Source: Acinetobacter tianfuensis (GTDB lineage: Bacteria; Pseudomonadota; Gammaproteobacteria; Pseudomonadales; Moraxellaceae). From it: a stretch of DNA of 64,000 bases. The stretch spans positions 186,001 through 250,000 of the forward strand of contig NZ_RAXV01000001.1 in assembly GCF_003611465.1 (NCBI RefSeq). The letters are read 5' to 3'. Position numbers and translations under genes: made by a program. Below, one piece after another: positions 1 to 8,603 of the stretch. The notes under the pieces are model-generated. The model had not been told where the DNA came from. It saw only the letters and a list, made by a program, of their open reading frames with translations, and searched no databases. Each line of letters opens with the position of its first letter. Positions within the stretch are counted from its first letter, which is position 1.

Positions 1-1154
1 TAGGCTTAAATAAAAATCTGCAAGTAGAAGGTTTTTATCAATATAAATTTAGACCATCTGTTTTGGATGGCTGTGGCACATTTTTTCAGATTTCAGATTT
101 TACCCCTGAAAGCTGTGGCCCGATTACCATTGCTGTCGTGGGTGATCGTACCACGGAAACAGCGATACAAAGTGGTAGTTACATTCCCCGTGGTGAAACA
201 CAATCTCCAAAAGATGGCGGGCAATATGGTATTGCATTGAAACAAACCTTTCCAAGTTTAAATAACATGGAATTGGGGCTGTATTATGCCAATTATCATA
301 GTCGTTTTTCTGCATTTGAAGGCAAAGCAGCCACAGGTTTAGGGGCGAAGTATTTTAATACAGCAAGCTATTATGCTGTTTATCCCGAAGATGTGCGTAT
401 GTTTGGCGCAAGTTTAAGTGGGAAAGTGGGCACGACAACCGTTTTTAGCGAGTTAAATCATAAACCGAATCAGCCTTTAGGTTTTAACGGCACAGATTTG
501 GTTCAGTTTCAGATTCTTGCACCCAATTCACCCTTTACAGAAGCTGGAATAAGACCTGAATTTGGTGCACATGTGGATGGTTATGCGCGTTTGCCTGTTT
601 CGCAATGGTCATTTGGCGCAGCAGATACAATGCAAAATGTATTTGGTGCAAAGAGCTTGGCTTGGTCGGCTGAATTTGCCGTGAATCATATTGGTGATAT
701 TGATGGACAACGTTTTGGGCGTAGCAGTGCTTTTGGACGTAGTGAATTGTCCACAGGAGCATATGACCCTGTGACTGGAGCGAATGCCTGTATTTCTGCC
801 AATTCAGGGAATTTATCAGCGGAAGAAATTGCCAATCTCAATACACAGTTTTGTAATGCCAAAGATGGCTTTTTTAGTGAATGGTCAGCGGGTTATCGCT
901 TACGAGGTGCTTTGACTTATCCAAATTTATTAACTGAAACGGTGGTGAGTCCAAGCGTGACCTTTAGACATGATGTGACAGGTTATGGGCCTAATTTTCA
1001 GGAAGGTCAAATGGCGGTTGGTGTCGGGATCTCTGCGACCTATCAAAAGAAATATTCTGCAGAGCTTGCGTATAACAACTTCTTTGGCTCGAACGATTTC
1101 AGCACCATAGATGACCGAGATTACGCATCCTTGGTGTTTAAGATGAATTTCTAA
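1..1154 (+). CDS. DUF1302 family outer-membrane-type protein (5' end outside window)
   Basis: The reading frame is open from base 3, upstream of the first possible start in the window, so this is the C-terminal part (about 384 residues) of a longer protein. The visible part is rich in aromatic residues and alternating beta-strand segments (GLYYANYHSR, YAVYPEDVRMFGASLSG) and ends in a terminal Phe (VFKMNF), as outer-membrane barrels often do. The pattern matches DUF1302 proteins, which are usually found beside DUF1329 genes in catabolic loci for hydrophobic compounds; any partner would lie upstream, outside the window. A role in uptake or export across the outer membrane is inference. Confidence 0.75.
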   Translation, partial: GLNKNLQVEGFYQYKFRPSVLDGCGTFFQISDFTPESCGPITIAVVGDRTTETAIQSGSYIPRGETQSPKDGGQYGIALKQTFPSLNNMELGLYYANYHSRFSAFEGKAATGLGAKYFNTASYYAVYPEDVRMFGASLSGKVGTTTVFSELNHKPNQPLGFNGTDLVQFQILAPNSPFTEAGIRPEFGAHVDGYARLPVSQWSFGAADTMQNVFGAKSLAWSAEFAVNHIGDIDGQRFGRSSAFGRSELSTGAYDPVTGANACISANSGNLSAEEIANLNTQFCNAKDGFFSEWSAGYRLRGALTYPNLLTETVVSPSVTFRHDVTGYGPNFQEGQMAVGVGISATYQKKYSAELAYNNFFGSNDFSTIDDRDYASLVFKMNF

Positions 1155-1178
1155 AATCACATTCAACTCTAACTCGCT

Positions 1179-1230
1179 GCAGTTCAGCTGAAGGATATTT
1201 TAGTTTTATTGGCTGAACTGCCCAAATTTT
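1179..1230 (+). terminator. Inverted repeat with T-run after the DUF1302 gene
   Basis: A perfect 10-bp inverted repeat (GCAGTTCAGC at 1179-1188, GCTGAACTGC at 1212-1221) is followed by a short T-run. The 23-nt loop is long for an intrinsic terminator, so the assignment is tentative. Confidence 0.45.
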
Positions 1231-1312
1231 TTCAAAAAATATGTATTGCACTTGTCTGAGCATTCAGGCGGGTAAGCGCCGTATATTTCAAAATAAGCTA
1301 GGTAAATAGGTC

Positions 1313-2338
1313 ATGCTTTATCAAATCCAAAAAAAATATCAGCTTTCAGAGCGATTTGTCAGCATCACGTTCTTTTTTGTACTTTCAGTTTCTGCTTTTT
1401 ATTTGGCACAAATTGAATATCTGAAAAGTCTTGGTTTGGGTCTGCTGACGATCTCAATGTTAATTGGTCTGCTATTTGGTAATGTCATGCCATATAAAAT
1501 GCATGCACTGTTGGAAGACGGCATGGTTTTTTGTAAGCAAAGGCTGTTGCGCATTGCAGTTGCCTTTTATGGTTTTCGACTTAGCGTCCAGCAGATTCAA
1601 GCTTTGGGCGCCCAAGCCTTTTTGATAGATGTCATTCTAATTGTGACGACAATGGGATTGGCTGTGTGGATGGGCATTAAACTGCTTAAATTAGACAAAG
1701 AAACCAGTATTTTGATTGGTGCAGGGCATGCTATTTGTGGTGCTGCAGCCATTTTAGCAACCTCAAGCATTGTGAAAGCAAAAAATGAACAAGTGGCTGT
1801 TGCAGTCAGCTGTATTGTGTTATTTGGCACCATTGGCATGTTTGTATATCCATGGATCTACCAGTATGTCTCACATGCTTTTGTTACGGACCGTATATTT
1901 GGTATTTTTACGGGCGCTACACTGCATGAAGTCGCGCAAGTCGTTGCTGCTGGTCAAGCCATGACACCTCAAGCAGCAGAGGCAGCAGTCGTGACAAAGT
2001 TGATCCGTGTTTTGTTATTGGCTCCATTTTTACTATTGTTATGCTATTGGCTGACACGAAACTCTTCTTCGAACCAGTCAGCTGGACCGATTGCGCTTCC
2101 GATATTTGTTTTTGGCTTTATCGCATGCATGTTATTTAATTCTTTGGTGAATATTCCTGAATATATTCATGCCGTTATTATTCTTGCTGATGACTTGGCT
2201 TTAGCAACAGCGATGGTTGCTTTAGGCGTGAGTGTACGTATTGTTGATTTGAGAAAGGCGGGTTTAAAACCCATACTTTTAGCATTTGTTTTAACGCTTC
2301 AATTAATGATTGTGGGAGGCTTTTTAAGCCTGCTTTAA
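1313..2338 (+). CDS. YeiH family putative sulfate/anion exporter (UPF0324)
   Basis: This is a 341-residue integral membrane protein with about ten hydrophobic segments. It carries the conserved stretches of the YeiH/UPF0324 family: the GLLFGN turn, the KLLRIAVAFYGFRL-like helix (here RLLRIAVAFYGFRLS), the GAGHAICGAAAI motif and the ATLHEVAQVVAAG motif. Family members are proposed sulfate or sulfonate-derived anion exporters, but substrates are poorly established. It stands alone between the DUF1302 gene and an AraC-type regulator on the same strand, so its link to the catabolic cluster is uncertain. Confidence 0.85.
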   Translation: MLYQIQKKYQLSERFVSITFFFVLSVSAFYLAQIEYLKSLGLGLLTISMLIGLLFGNVMPYKMHALLEDGMVFCKQRLLRIAVAFYGFRLSVQQIQALGAQAFLIDVILIVTTMGLAVWMGIKLLKLDKETSILIGAGHAICGAAAILATSSIVKAKNEQVAVAVSCIVLFGTIGMFVYPWIYQYVSHAFVTDRIFGIFTGATLHEVAQVVAAGQAMTPQAAEAAVVTKLIRVLLLAPFLLLLCYWLTRNSSSNQSAGPIALPIFVFGFIACMLFNSLVNIPEYIHAVIILADDLALATAMVALGVSVRIVDLRKAGLKPILLAFVLTLQLMIVGGFLSLL

Positions 2339-2618
2339 GAAATTGTGAAGGTATATGGGTCATACAAGTCTGAGGATGAATAACTAGAGGATTCAAGTGA
2401 AAGTGATGTTTATACTTTAGTGAATATCGCTTTCAATCATTAAAAACTATGCTATATCTCATGAAAATAAAATGAACAATTCGATGAGTATGAATGAGTC
2501 AATATTGCGCATGGATGGGTATTTTTAAGCTGAGATAAAGATGGCCCTTGGCGCACAGATATGTATCACAATGGTTTTCTGCATTTGCTAGGCACTGTGT
2601 AGATAAGAGGTTTTTTGT

Positions 2619-3650
2619 ATGAAAAAGATCAATACCACAATACAAGAAAAATCAATTCCTTTAGGTGCATTGGCCGCATTACCTAAAATTCTCTTAGAAA
2701 ATGGTGTAGACCCATGGGCGTTCTTCAGCCAATTTGGCATTGAAGAGAATGATTTCAAAAACAACCTGAAACCTTTACCGTTGCAGTTGCACGGTAAAAT
2801 TCTTCAACTTGCTCGAGAATTACTTCAATGTGATCACATAGGGCTATTATTGGGAAAAAGGGCAAGCCTGACCAATACAGGTCCATTGCGTTTTTTAGTG
2901 CTGAATGCAGCAACTTTACGTGATGCTTTAGAAAGTCTATTTGATTATGGTCGGCTTTGGTATAAAGGTCTATATCTGTCTTTGAAAGAAGATCAGGGAT
3001 ATGCTGGCATTCAAATGAGTATCGAAGGCGATGCTCCTGATAAAGAACAATTACAAACCGCATATTTAGTGGCGACGGTTTCAATTATGGAAATGGTGTT
3101 AGGCAAATCTTGGCATCCAACTCTGGTTCGTATTTCATATCCAAAGCCAAAGTCAGCACATCTCTATGAAAAATTTTTCGGTTGTCCTGTATGGTTTGGA
3201 CAGTCTCAGCATGAATTATTATTTCCACAAAAAGAACTCGATCAACAACGTTTAGGGCATGATAATCAGCTTGATGATTTTTTGCGTAGTCATTTAAGCG
3301 AGTTGCATCATCATAAACGAATTGATTTGCAAGCACAGGTGTGTCAAGTGATTGAAAGTTTATTGCCTCATGGCACCTGTACAGTAGAAAAAGTCGCTGA
3401 ATACTTTGCTGTACATCGTTTCACACTGTATCGCTATTTAAATGAACAAAGCACTAACTTTGAATCATTACTCGATTTGACGCGAAAGAATAAGGCAGGG
3501 CAGTTATTGGAAAATAGCAGTATGTCTGTTTTGGAAATAGCGAGTTTGTTGGGCTATGAGGCACAAGGTAATTTTACGCGTGCATTTAAGCGTTGGTACG
3601 GTGTATCACCTAGACAGTGGCGGAAGCTTTCTGTAAATCATCATGCTTAA
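2619..3650 (+). CDS. AraC family transcriptional regulator with Arabinose_bd-type N-terminus
   Basis: The 343-residue protein has an N-terminal ligand-sensing domain of the OruR/ArgR-like Arabinose_bd type (about residues 20-210, including GLLLGKRASLTNTGPLRFLVL) and a C-terminal double helix-turn-helix (about residues 240-335). The second helix pair reads SVLEIASLLGYEAQGNFTRAF, followed by the classic GVSPRQWR ending. It is cytoplasmic and probably activates a nearby gene or operon in response to a small metabolite. The ligand cannot be read from the sequence. It lies about 280 bp after the YeiH gene and converges with the IclR-type gene. Confidence 0.85.
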   Translation: MKKINTTIQEKSIPLGALAALPKILLENGVDPWAFFSQFGIEENDFKNNLKPLPLQLHGKILQLARELLQCDHIGLLLGKRASLTNTGPLRFLVLNAATLRDALESLFDYGRLWYKGLYLSLKEDQGYAGIQMSIEGDAPDKEQLQTAYLVATVSIMEMVLGKSWHPTLVRISYPKPKSAHLYEKFFGCPVWFGQSQHELLFPQKELDQQRLGHDNQLDDFLRSHLSELHHHKRIDLQAQVCQVIESLLPHGTCTVEKVAEYFAVHRFTLYRYLNEQSTNFESLLDLTRKNKAGQLLENSSMSVLEIASLLGYEAQGNFTRAFKRWYGVSPRQWRKLSVNHHA

Positions 3651-3657
3651 GCTTTTC

Positions 3658-3685
3658 AATCCTGGCTCCCGAAGGAACCAGGATT
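3658..3685. repeat. Hairpin between convergent regulators
   Basis: AATCCTGG pairs with CCAGGATT around a TCC/GGA extension and a CGAA loop. Neither strand has a proper T-run after the stem, so it is a strong hairpin but only a possible terminator for the AraC-type gene. Confidence 0.4.
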
Positions 3686-3810
3686 ACCTAAAAAATAAAA
3701 AATGAAGAGCTAAAAGTTCTACATCTGTGGGTAAATTTAATCATCACCACATGATTTCATGTGTTACCCGAGTGATGTCTTTGAATAGGTAAATTTTGTT
3801 GTGTCGCTTA

Positions 3811-4629
3811 TTAGTCGATATCCAATAGTGCTTCATGAATGTTGTTCACCATAAACTTGAGCATCGGGCCAATTTCTTTTTCAATTCGTTCAGCAGAAAG
3901 CTGAAAATTAGGTGCGCCACAGTTAAATACAAATAGACCATGTTTAGAATTTAATAACGGCACAGCGACCGAATTAATATCTTTTTTCCATTCACCTAAG
4001 GATATGCAGTAGCCATGTTGCTCATAATCCTGAAAGGCTTTTTGTAAACCGAAGTGAATCTCATCCCAATTTTTTGGATGCTGTTTTTCTAAGGCCGTCA
4101 TCAAAATCTGGCGTTCAGTTTCAGGAGTTGCCGCAAGGCAAGCACGTCCCATTGCACTACTATAAAGTGATAAGGTTGAGCCAATTTGACGACGCATCAT
4201 ACTGTTGGTTTGAATCACATCTAAATACAACATATTCAAACGATCACGGGTTGCCAAAGCCACAGGCGCTTGTACTTGCAGGCTCATTTCCTGCATAAAC
4301 GGATGCGCTAAATTACGAATCACAATATTGGAAAGCGCAGCATAGCCCAGTGCTAAAACCCCAATATCCAGCATATATTTAGAAGAATCTGGCAATTGTT
4401 TTAAATAGCCTAAGGTAACTAAGGTGTAAGTAATACGCGCAATTGTAGGTTTAGGTAAACCTGTAAGCTGAGCAAGTTCCTGATTGCCAAGCACTTGCTT
4501 TTCAGCAGAAAAACAACGTAATAGCTCAAAGCCGCGCGCAAGAGAAGCAATAAATTGCGGATTGTTATCCCGATGTATATGTGAAATTGGGTCAAGCCGA
4601 ATTTCTTCCAGATTAAGGTTTTGATTCAT
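3811..4629 (-). CDS. IclR family transcriptional regulator of the catabolic cluster
   Basis: The 272-residue protein has an N-terminal winged helix (about residues 25-90: FIASLARGFELLRCF, then NQELAQLTGLPKPTIARITYTL) and a C-terminal IclR effector domain. It resembles PcaU/PobR/PcaR-type regulators of aromatic and dicarboxylic acid catabolism. It lies immediately downstream of, and on the same strand as, the thiolase gene. A palindrome-like element (TTTTGC then TGCAAAA, 4666-4680) sits 37 bp before its start codon and recurs twice upstream of the hydratase, which suggests autoregulation and control of the cluster. The effector is probably a pathway acid or CoA thioester; that is inference. 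Confidence 0.85.
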   Translation of the reverse strand: MNQNLNLEEIRLDPISHIHRDNNPQFIASLARGFELLRCFSAEKQVLGNQELAQLTGLPKPTIARITYTLVTLGYLKQLPDSSKYMLDIGVLALGYAALSNIVIRNLAHPFMQEMSLQVQAPVALATRDRLNMLYLDVIQTNSMMRRQIGSTLSLYSSAMGRACLAATPETERQILMTALEKQHPKNWDEIHFGLQKAFQDYEQHGYCISLGEWKKDINSVAVPLLNSKHGLFVFNCGAPNFQLSAERIEKEIGPMLKFMVNNIHEALLDID

Positions 4630-4665
4630 CTGTGGACATACTTTTTGAAATTTATTGCTATCTTA

Positions 4666-4680
4666 TTTTGCTTTGCAAAA
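4666..4680. promoter_or_regulatory. Putative IclR-type operator, copy 1
   Basis: The 15-bp element TTTTGCTTTGCAAAA is an imperfect palindrome 37 bp upstream of the IclR-type start codon. It shares the TGCAAAA half-site and the overall layout with the copies at 8330-8344 and 8464-8478. Assignment to the neighbouring IclR protein is inference. Confidence 0.5.
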
Positions 4681-4720
4681 TTAAGCCATCATCATTTAAA
4701 TAAAGTGATTGAAAACGGTA

Positions 4721-5929
4721 TCAAGCAGCAACGTTTTCAATCACCATCGCCAAACCTTGACCTACGCCAATACATAAGCTGATCACCGCATATTTTTTAC
4801 CGCTGCATTGCAGTTCACGTGCCACAGTCAAGGCTAAACGTGCGCCTGAACAACCCAATGGATGACCAATAGCAATCGCACCGCCATTCGGATTAACACG
4901 AGGATCATCAAAGTCAATGTTCAGACCTTTTAAACAGGACAATACTTGAGAGGCAAATGCCTCATTGATCTCAATAATATCCATGTCATCTAAGCTAAGA
5001 TTGGCACGGGCAATGGCTTTTTTAATCGCTTCAATGGGTCCTGCACCCATAATGCTTGGCTCGATCCCTGCGGCAGCAGCGGACAAAATTTTTGCCATCG
5101 GTTTTAAAGCATATTTTTGACCTGCATCTTCAGAACCAATCAATAAAGCTGCTGCACCATCGTTAATGCCTGATGCGTTACCTGCGGTGACCACACCACC
5201 TGCAAACAAAGGTTTCAGTTTAGCCAATGCCTCTAAAGTTGAACTTGGACGCGGATGTTCATCTTCTTGAACCCATTTGGGTGGCAATTTTTTGCCTTGA
5301 GCCACTTCAATCGGCATGATTTCATCATGAAAAAATCCAGCTTCTTTGGCTTTTTGATATTTGGCTTGAGATTGGGCTGCAAAGCTATCGGCTTGTTCAC
5401 GACTGATGCCAAATTTAACCGCAACATTGTCGCCAGTTTCAGGCATGCTGTGTGCACCATATTGTTCGGTGATTTTTGGATTGGGGAAGCGGCTGCCAAT
5501 GGTGGTATCAAATATTTTGACATCACGACTAAAAGCACTTTCAGCTTTTGCCATCACAAAGGGTGCACGTGTCATACTTTCCACACCACCTGCGATATAT
5601 AGATCACCTTCACCACAGCTAATGGCACGTGCAGAATCAATAATTGCACCCAATCCACTGGCACATAAACGATTCACTGTTTGACCTGCAATAGTGACGG
5701 GTAAACCTGCAAGTAAGCCTGCATGACGTGCCACGTTACGGCAATCTTCACCTGCCTGATTGGTATTGCCTAAAATCACATCTTCAATTTCATGTCCTGA
5801 AAGTCCAGTTTTTTCAATCAGTTTCTGAATCACTAAACCCGCTAAATCATCAGGACGAATGCTGCTGAGTGCACCACCATGACGACCAATGGGTGAGCGA
5901 ATGCCATCGTAAATATAAGCATTTAACAT
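4721..5929 (-). CDS. 3-oxoadipyl-CoA/acetyl-CoA acyltransferase (thiolase, PcaF/PaaJ/DcaF type)
   Basis: The 402-residue thiolase starts at the ATG at 5929 (MLNAYIYDGIRSPIGRHGG), the usual PcaF start; the frame extends further upstream but overlaps the next gene. The acyl-accepting Cys is residue 89 (NRLCASGLG), and the C-terminal motifs GGAIAIGHPLGCSGAR and CIGVGQG supply the catalytic His and Cys. Family members cleave 3-oxoadipyl-CoA to succinyl-CoA and acetyl-CoA. The close likeness to PcaF-type enzymes, rather than to general FadA thiolases, points to a dicarboxylyl-CoA substrate. It follows the dehydrogenase gene by 14 bp and is probably cotranscribed with it. Confidence 0.9.
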   Translation of the reverse strand: MLNAYIYDGIRSPIGRHGGALSSIRPDDLAGLVIQKLIEKTGLSGHEIEDVILGNTNQAGEDCRNVARHAGLLAGLPVTIAGQTVNRLCASGLGAIIDSARAISCGEGDLYIAGGVESMTRAPFVMAKAESAFSRDVKIFDTTIGSRFPNPKITEQYGAHSMPETGDNVAVKFGISREQADSFAAQSQAKYQKAKEAGFFHDEIMPIEVAQGKKLPPKWVQEDEHPRPSSTLEALAKLKPLFAGGVVTAGNASGINDGAAALLIGSEDAGQKYALKPMAKILSAAAAGIEPSIMGAGPIEAIKKAIARANLSLDDMDIIEINEAFASQVLSCLKGLNIDFDDPRVNPNGGAIAIGHPLGCSGARLALTVARELQCSGKKYAVISLCIGVGQGLAMVIENVAA

Positions 5930-5943
5930 GTTTAAAAATCCTT

Positions 5944-7464
5944 TTAAGCTGGTGAAAATGTAAGCGGTAAATTTAGGGCAACACGACGTTGCAACCATGG
6001 GCTAGGGCGGTAACGTGGGTCAGAGGTAATAGCGTTAATACGTTTTAGGATCAGTAAAATTTTTTCCGCACCTAAATGATCACCCCATGCAATCGGACCA
6101 AATGGATAACCTAAACCTAGCCGCACAGCGTCATTAATATCGGTAACCGTTGCAATCTGTTGTTGGGCAATGTCACAGCCGAGGTTAATGATCATGGCTA
6201 AAACTCGCTGTGCCACAAAACCTATACTTTCCTGAATAATGGTCAGCGAAGTTTGATCTGCGCTGAAAATGGCATGTGCTATTTCAATACATTCAGATGA
6301 CGTGATTAAAGAGGGCATCAGCGTGCGGTGTTTATTAAAATTATAGAGCATGTCAATTGCCACGCTCTTTGCAGGGTCAGTGGCATAACGCAGACAGGCA
6401 TGTGTGGTGTCTTCACCATAACAAGCCAAAATACATAAACTATCTGGGTTTGGAATTTCCGCAGCATCTATGGCAATGTTTAACTCTGTTAAATATTTTT
6501 CTAAAATTTGACGATCTTGAAGGAAATCAGCACCAATCCAGACCGTTGGAAAATTTGATGGCACATTTGCCGATACAGTCGAGTTGGTCGCTTCTGATTC
6601 CTGAGCTGGATACGTATAAAACCCTTGCTGTGTCTTCCGTCCGAGTGAGCCTGCTTCCAGCATCTGACGGGTTAAAGGATTGGGCTTATAACGTGGCTCT
6701 TCATAATATTGATGATAAATCGACTCCATCACAGGATGCGAAACATCCAATCCTGTTAAATCAAGCAGTTCAAACGGCCCCATTTTAAAGCCTGCACCAT
6801 CTCTTAAAATACGGTCGATATCTTCAACAGTGCTGACATTTTCATTTAAAATTTTTAAGGCTTCAGTGCCATAAGCACGCCCTGCATGATTAATAATAAA
6901 ACCCGGTGTGTCCTTTGCAATCACAGCTCGATGCCCGAGTTTTTCCGTGAGCACCTGTAGTTGCTGAACAATGGCAGGGTCTGTTTTTAAACCACCAATC
7001 ACTTCAGCAACTTTCATGAGTGGTACAGGATTAAAAAAGTGTAATCCTGCCACACGTTCAGGGTGGGCACATTTGGCTGCAATACTGGTAATGGACAAGG
7101 ATGACGTATTTGACGCTAAAATGGTTTGTGCTGAAACAAGACTTTCAAGTTCTTGAAAAAGCTGTTGTTTGACTGCTAGATTTTCAACAATCGCTTCGAT
7201 AATCAAATCACAATCTGCAAGTTCTGCTAATGTACTCGCAACAGACAGATGTTGAATAGCTGTTTGGCATTGTACTTCTGAAATTTTATTTTTTGCCTGT
7301 AATTTTTCAAAGGTTTGACTCAATTTGTCTTTGGCGCGTTGTGTTGCACCTGCTTGAGCATCATATAAAACAGTAGAAAAATGGGCTTGTGCAAAAAGTT
7401 GTGCAATCCCACTGCCCATAATCCCTGTGCCAATAATGGCAACTTTTTTAATGTCATACGTCAT
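5944..7464 (-). CDS. 3-hydroxyacyl-CoA dehydrogenase (PaaH/DcaH type, two C-terminal domains)
   Basis: The 506-residue NAD-dependent enzyme has an N-terminal Rossmann fold (VAIIGTGIMGSGIAQ, residues 8-22), the HFFNPVPLMKVAEV signature and a first C-terminal domain. A second 3HCDH C-terminal repeat follows near the end (about residues 410-500, GLGYPFGPIAWGD). This length and double domain are typical of the PaaH/PaaC group, which oxidises 3-hydroxyadipyl-CoA and similar substrates, not of the larger FadB fusion. It sits between the hydratase and thiolase genes in one minus-strand operon and performs the step between them. Confidence 0.88.
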   Translation of the reverse strand: MTYDIKKVAIIGTGIMGSGIAQLFAQAHFSTVLYDAQAGATQRAKDKLSQTFEKLQAKNKISEVQCQTAIQHLSVASTLAELADCDLIIEAIVENLAVKQQLFQELESLVSAQTILASNTSSLSITSIAAKCAHPERVAGLHFFNPVPLMKVAEVIGGLKTDPAIVQQLQVLTEKLGHRAVIAKDTPGFIINHAGRAYGTEALKILNENVSTVEDIDRILRDGAGFKMGPFELLDLTGLDVSHPVMESIYHQYYEEPRYKPNPLTRQMLEAGSLGRKTQQGFYTYPAQESEATNSTVSANVPSNFPTVWIGADFLQDRQILEKYLTELNIAIDAAEIPNPDSLCILACYGEDTTHACLRYATDPAKSVAIDMLYNFNKHRTLMPSLITSSECIEIAHAIFSADQTSLTIIQESIGFVAQRVLAMIINLGCDIAQQQIATVTDINDAVRLGLGYPFGPIAWGDHLGAEKILLILKRINAITSDPRYRPSPWLQRRVALNLPLTFSPA

Positions 7465-7526
7465 TGCATCTTACTCATTATATTTTAAGGCTAATTGTTT
7501 AAATAAATGTTGATTGATCAGGAAAT

Positions 7527-8324
7527 TTATTTACCTGAATAGTGCGGACGACGTTTTTCTAGAAAGGCATTCGCCCCTTCTTTTTGGTCTTCGGTGGAAA
7601 ATAATAACTGGAACGATTTACGTTCTAAGGCAAGCCCTGCTTGTAATGGAACATCCTCACTCCACAAAGCCACTTCTTTGAGTTGCTGCAAAGCAATCGG
7701 AGGGAGTTTGGCTATGTTTTCAGCCATCTTGATTGCCGTTGCGATGGTTTGATCATCTTCAGTGACTTGAGAAACTAAACCAATGCGATAGGCTTCATCC
7801 GCAGGCACCATGACCCCAGTCATGAGCATGCGCATGGCATGAAATTTCCCAACTGCTCTAAACAATCGTTGCGTTCCACCTGCACCAGGAATCACGCCCA
7901 CCTTAATTTCAGGCTGCCCAAAAATTGCACTTTTACCTGCAATAATAATATCGGCATGCATCGCCAGTTCACAGCCACCGCCTAAGGCATAGCCATTCAC
8001 AGCCGCAATCACAGGTTTAGGGCATTGTGCAATCGCATTCCAATAGCGTTCGGTATGTCGCAGCATCATCTCAGTTGAACTCGCCGTTGCCATTTCTTTT
8101 AAATCTGCACCTGCGGCAAAGACGTGATCGCCGCCAGTCAGCACAATGGCATGAATATCATCAGCAAAACTCAGTGTGCTGAAAATCTGCGCCAGTTCTT
8201 TTCTGACTTGTGTATTCAGGGCATTTTTAGCCTCAGGACGGTGAATTTTGACGACCGCAACTTGAGCAATGCTGTAATCGACCTGAACGTATGCTGAATC
8301 ATTTATTTTGTTGGTAAAATCCAT
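7527..8324 (-). CDS. Enoyl-CoA hydratase/isomerase family protein
   Basis: A crotonase-fold enzyme of 265 residues from the ATG at 8324; a TTG six codons upstream is possible but overlaps a putative operator. The oxyanion-hole segments are visible as HRPEAKNALN...GGDHVFAAGADLKEM and NGYALGGGCELAMHADI, and the catalytic-glutamate region as GQPEIKVGVIPGAGGTQRL. It would hydrate the 2,3-enoyl-CoA made by the divergent acyl-CoA dehydrogenase and pass it to the hydroxyacyl-CoA dehydrogenase encoded 62 bp downstream. The size and motifs fit PaaF/DcaE-like hydratases. It is the first gene of the minus-strand operon. Confidence 0.88.
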   Translation of the reverse strand: MDFTNKINDSAYVQVDYSIAQVAVVKIHRPEAKNALNTQVRKELAQIFSTLSFADDIHAIVLTGGDHVFAAGADLKEMATASSTEMMLRHTERYWNAIAQCPKPVIAAVNGYALGGGCELAMHADIIIAGKSAIFGQPEIKVGVIPGAGGTQRLFRAVGKFHAMRMLMTGVMVPADEAYRIGLVSQVTEDDQTIATAIKMAENIAKLPPIALQQLKEVALWSEDVPLQAGLALERKSFQLLFSTEDQKEGANAFLEKRRPHYSGK

Positions 8325-8329
8325 TTTTG

Positions 8330-8344
8330 TTTCGCAATGCAAAA
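8330..8344. promoter_or_regulatory. Putative IclR-type operator, copy 2
   Basis: TTTCGCAATGCAAAA lies 5-20 bp upstream of the hydratase ATG and matches copy 1 in the TGCAAAA half and in most of the other half. Its position, between any promoter and the start codon, would suit repression. Confidence 0.5.
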
Positions 8345-8463
8345 TATATTTAAATTAATATTGCTTAATTTTTATCAATTTTCAAGATTAAATTGCTTAA
8401 ATTTTCCTTTTAAACTCTGGTTTATTGATTAACTTATTGAAAATAATTGAAATAAATATTTAA

Positions 8464-8478
8464 TTCCGCAATGCAAAA
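8464..8478. promoter_or_regulatory. Putative IclR-type operator, copy 3
   Basis: TTCCGCAATGCAAAA lies in the divergent hydratase/acyl-CoA dehydrogenase gap, about 125 bp before the dehydrogenase start. Similarity to copy 2 continues into the AT-rich flank, giving a direct repeat of roughly 30 bp. Confidence 0.5.
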
Positions 8479-8603
8479 TAAATTTAATAAAAATATTGTT
8501 TTTTTGATATTTTTTTGACTTAATAATAACGAAATGGAATTAACTTGGTTTAAGTTTGAAATTGAGCAGCTTAAACATAAAAATTGAAAATGAGGAGATA
8601 GTG

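Noticed and set aside
3658..3685. Hairpin as a regulatory RNA
   Set aside because: Only a simple stem with a four-base loop and no further structure; probably just a weak terminator or spacer hairpin.
6357..6788. 143-codon frame opposite the hydroxyacyl-CoA dehydrogenase gene
   Set aside because: Shadow of a real gene, with no start signal or motif.
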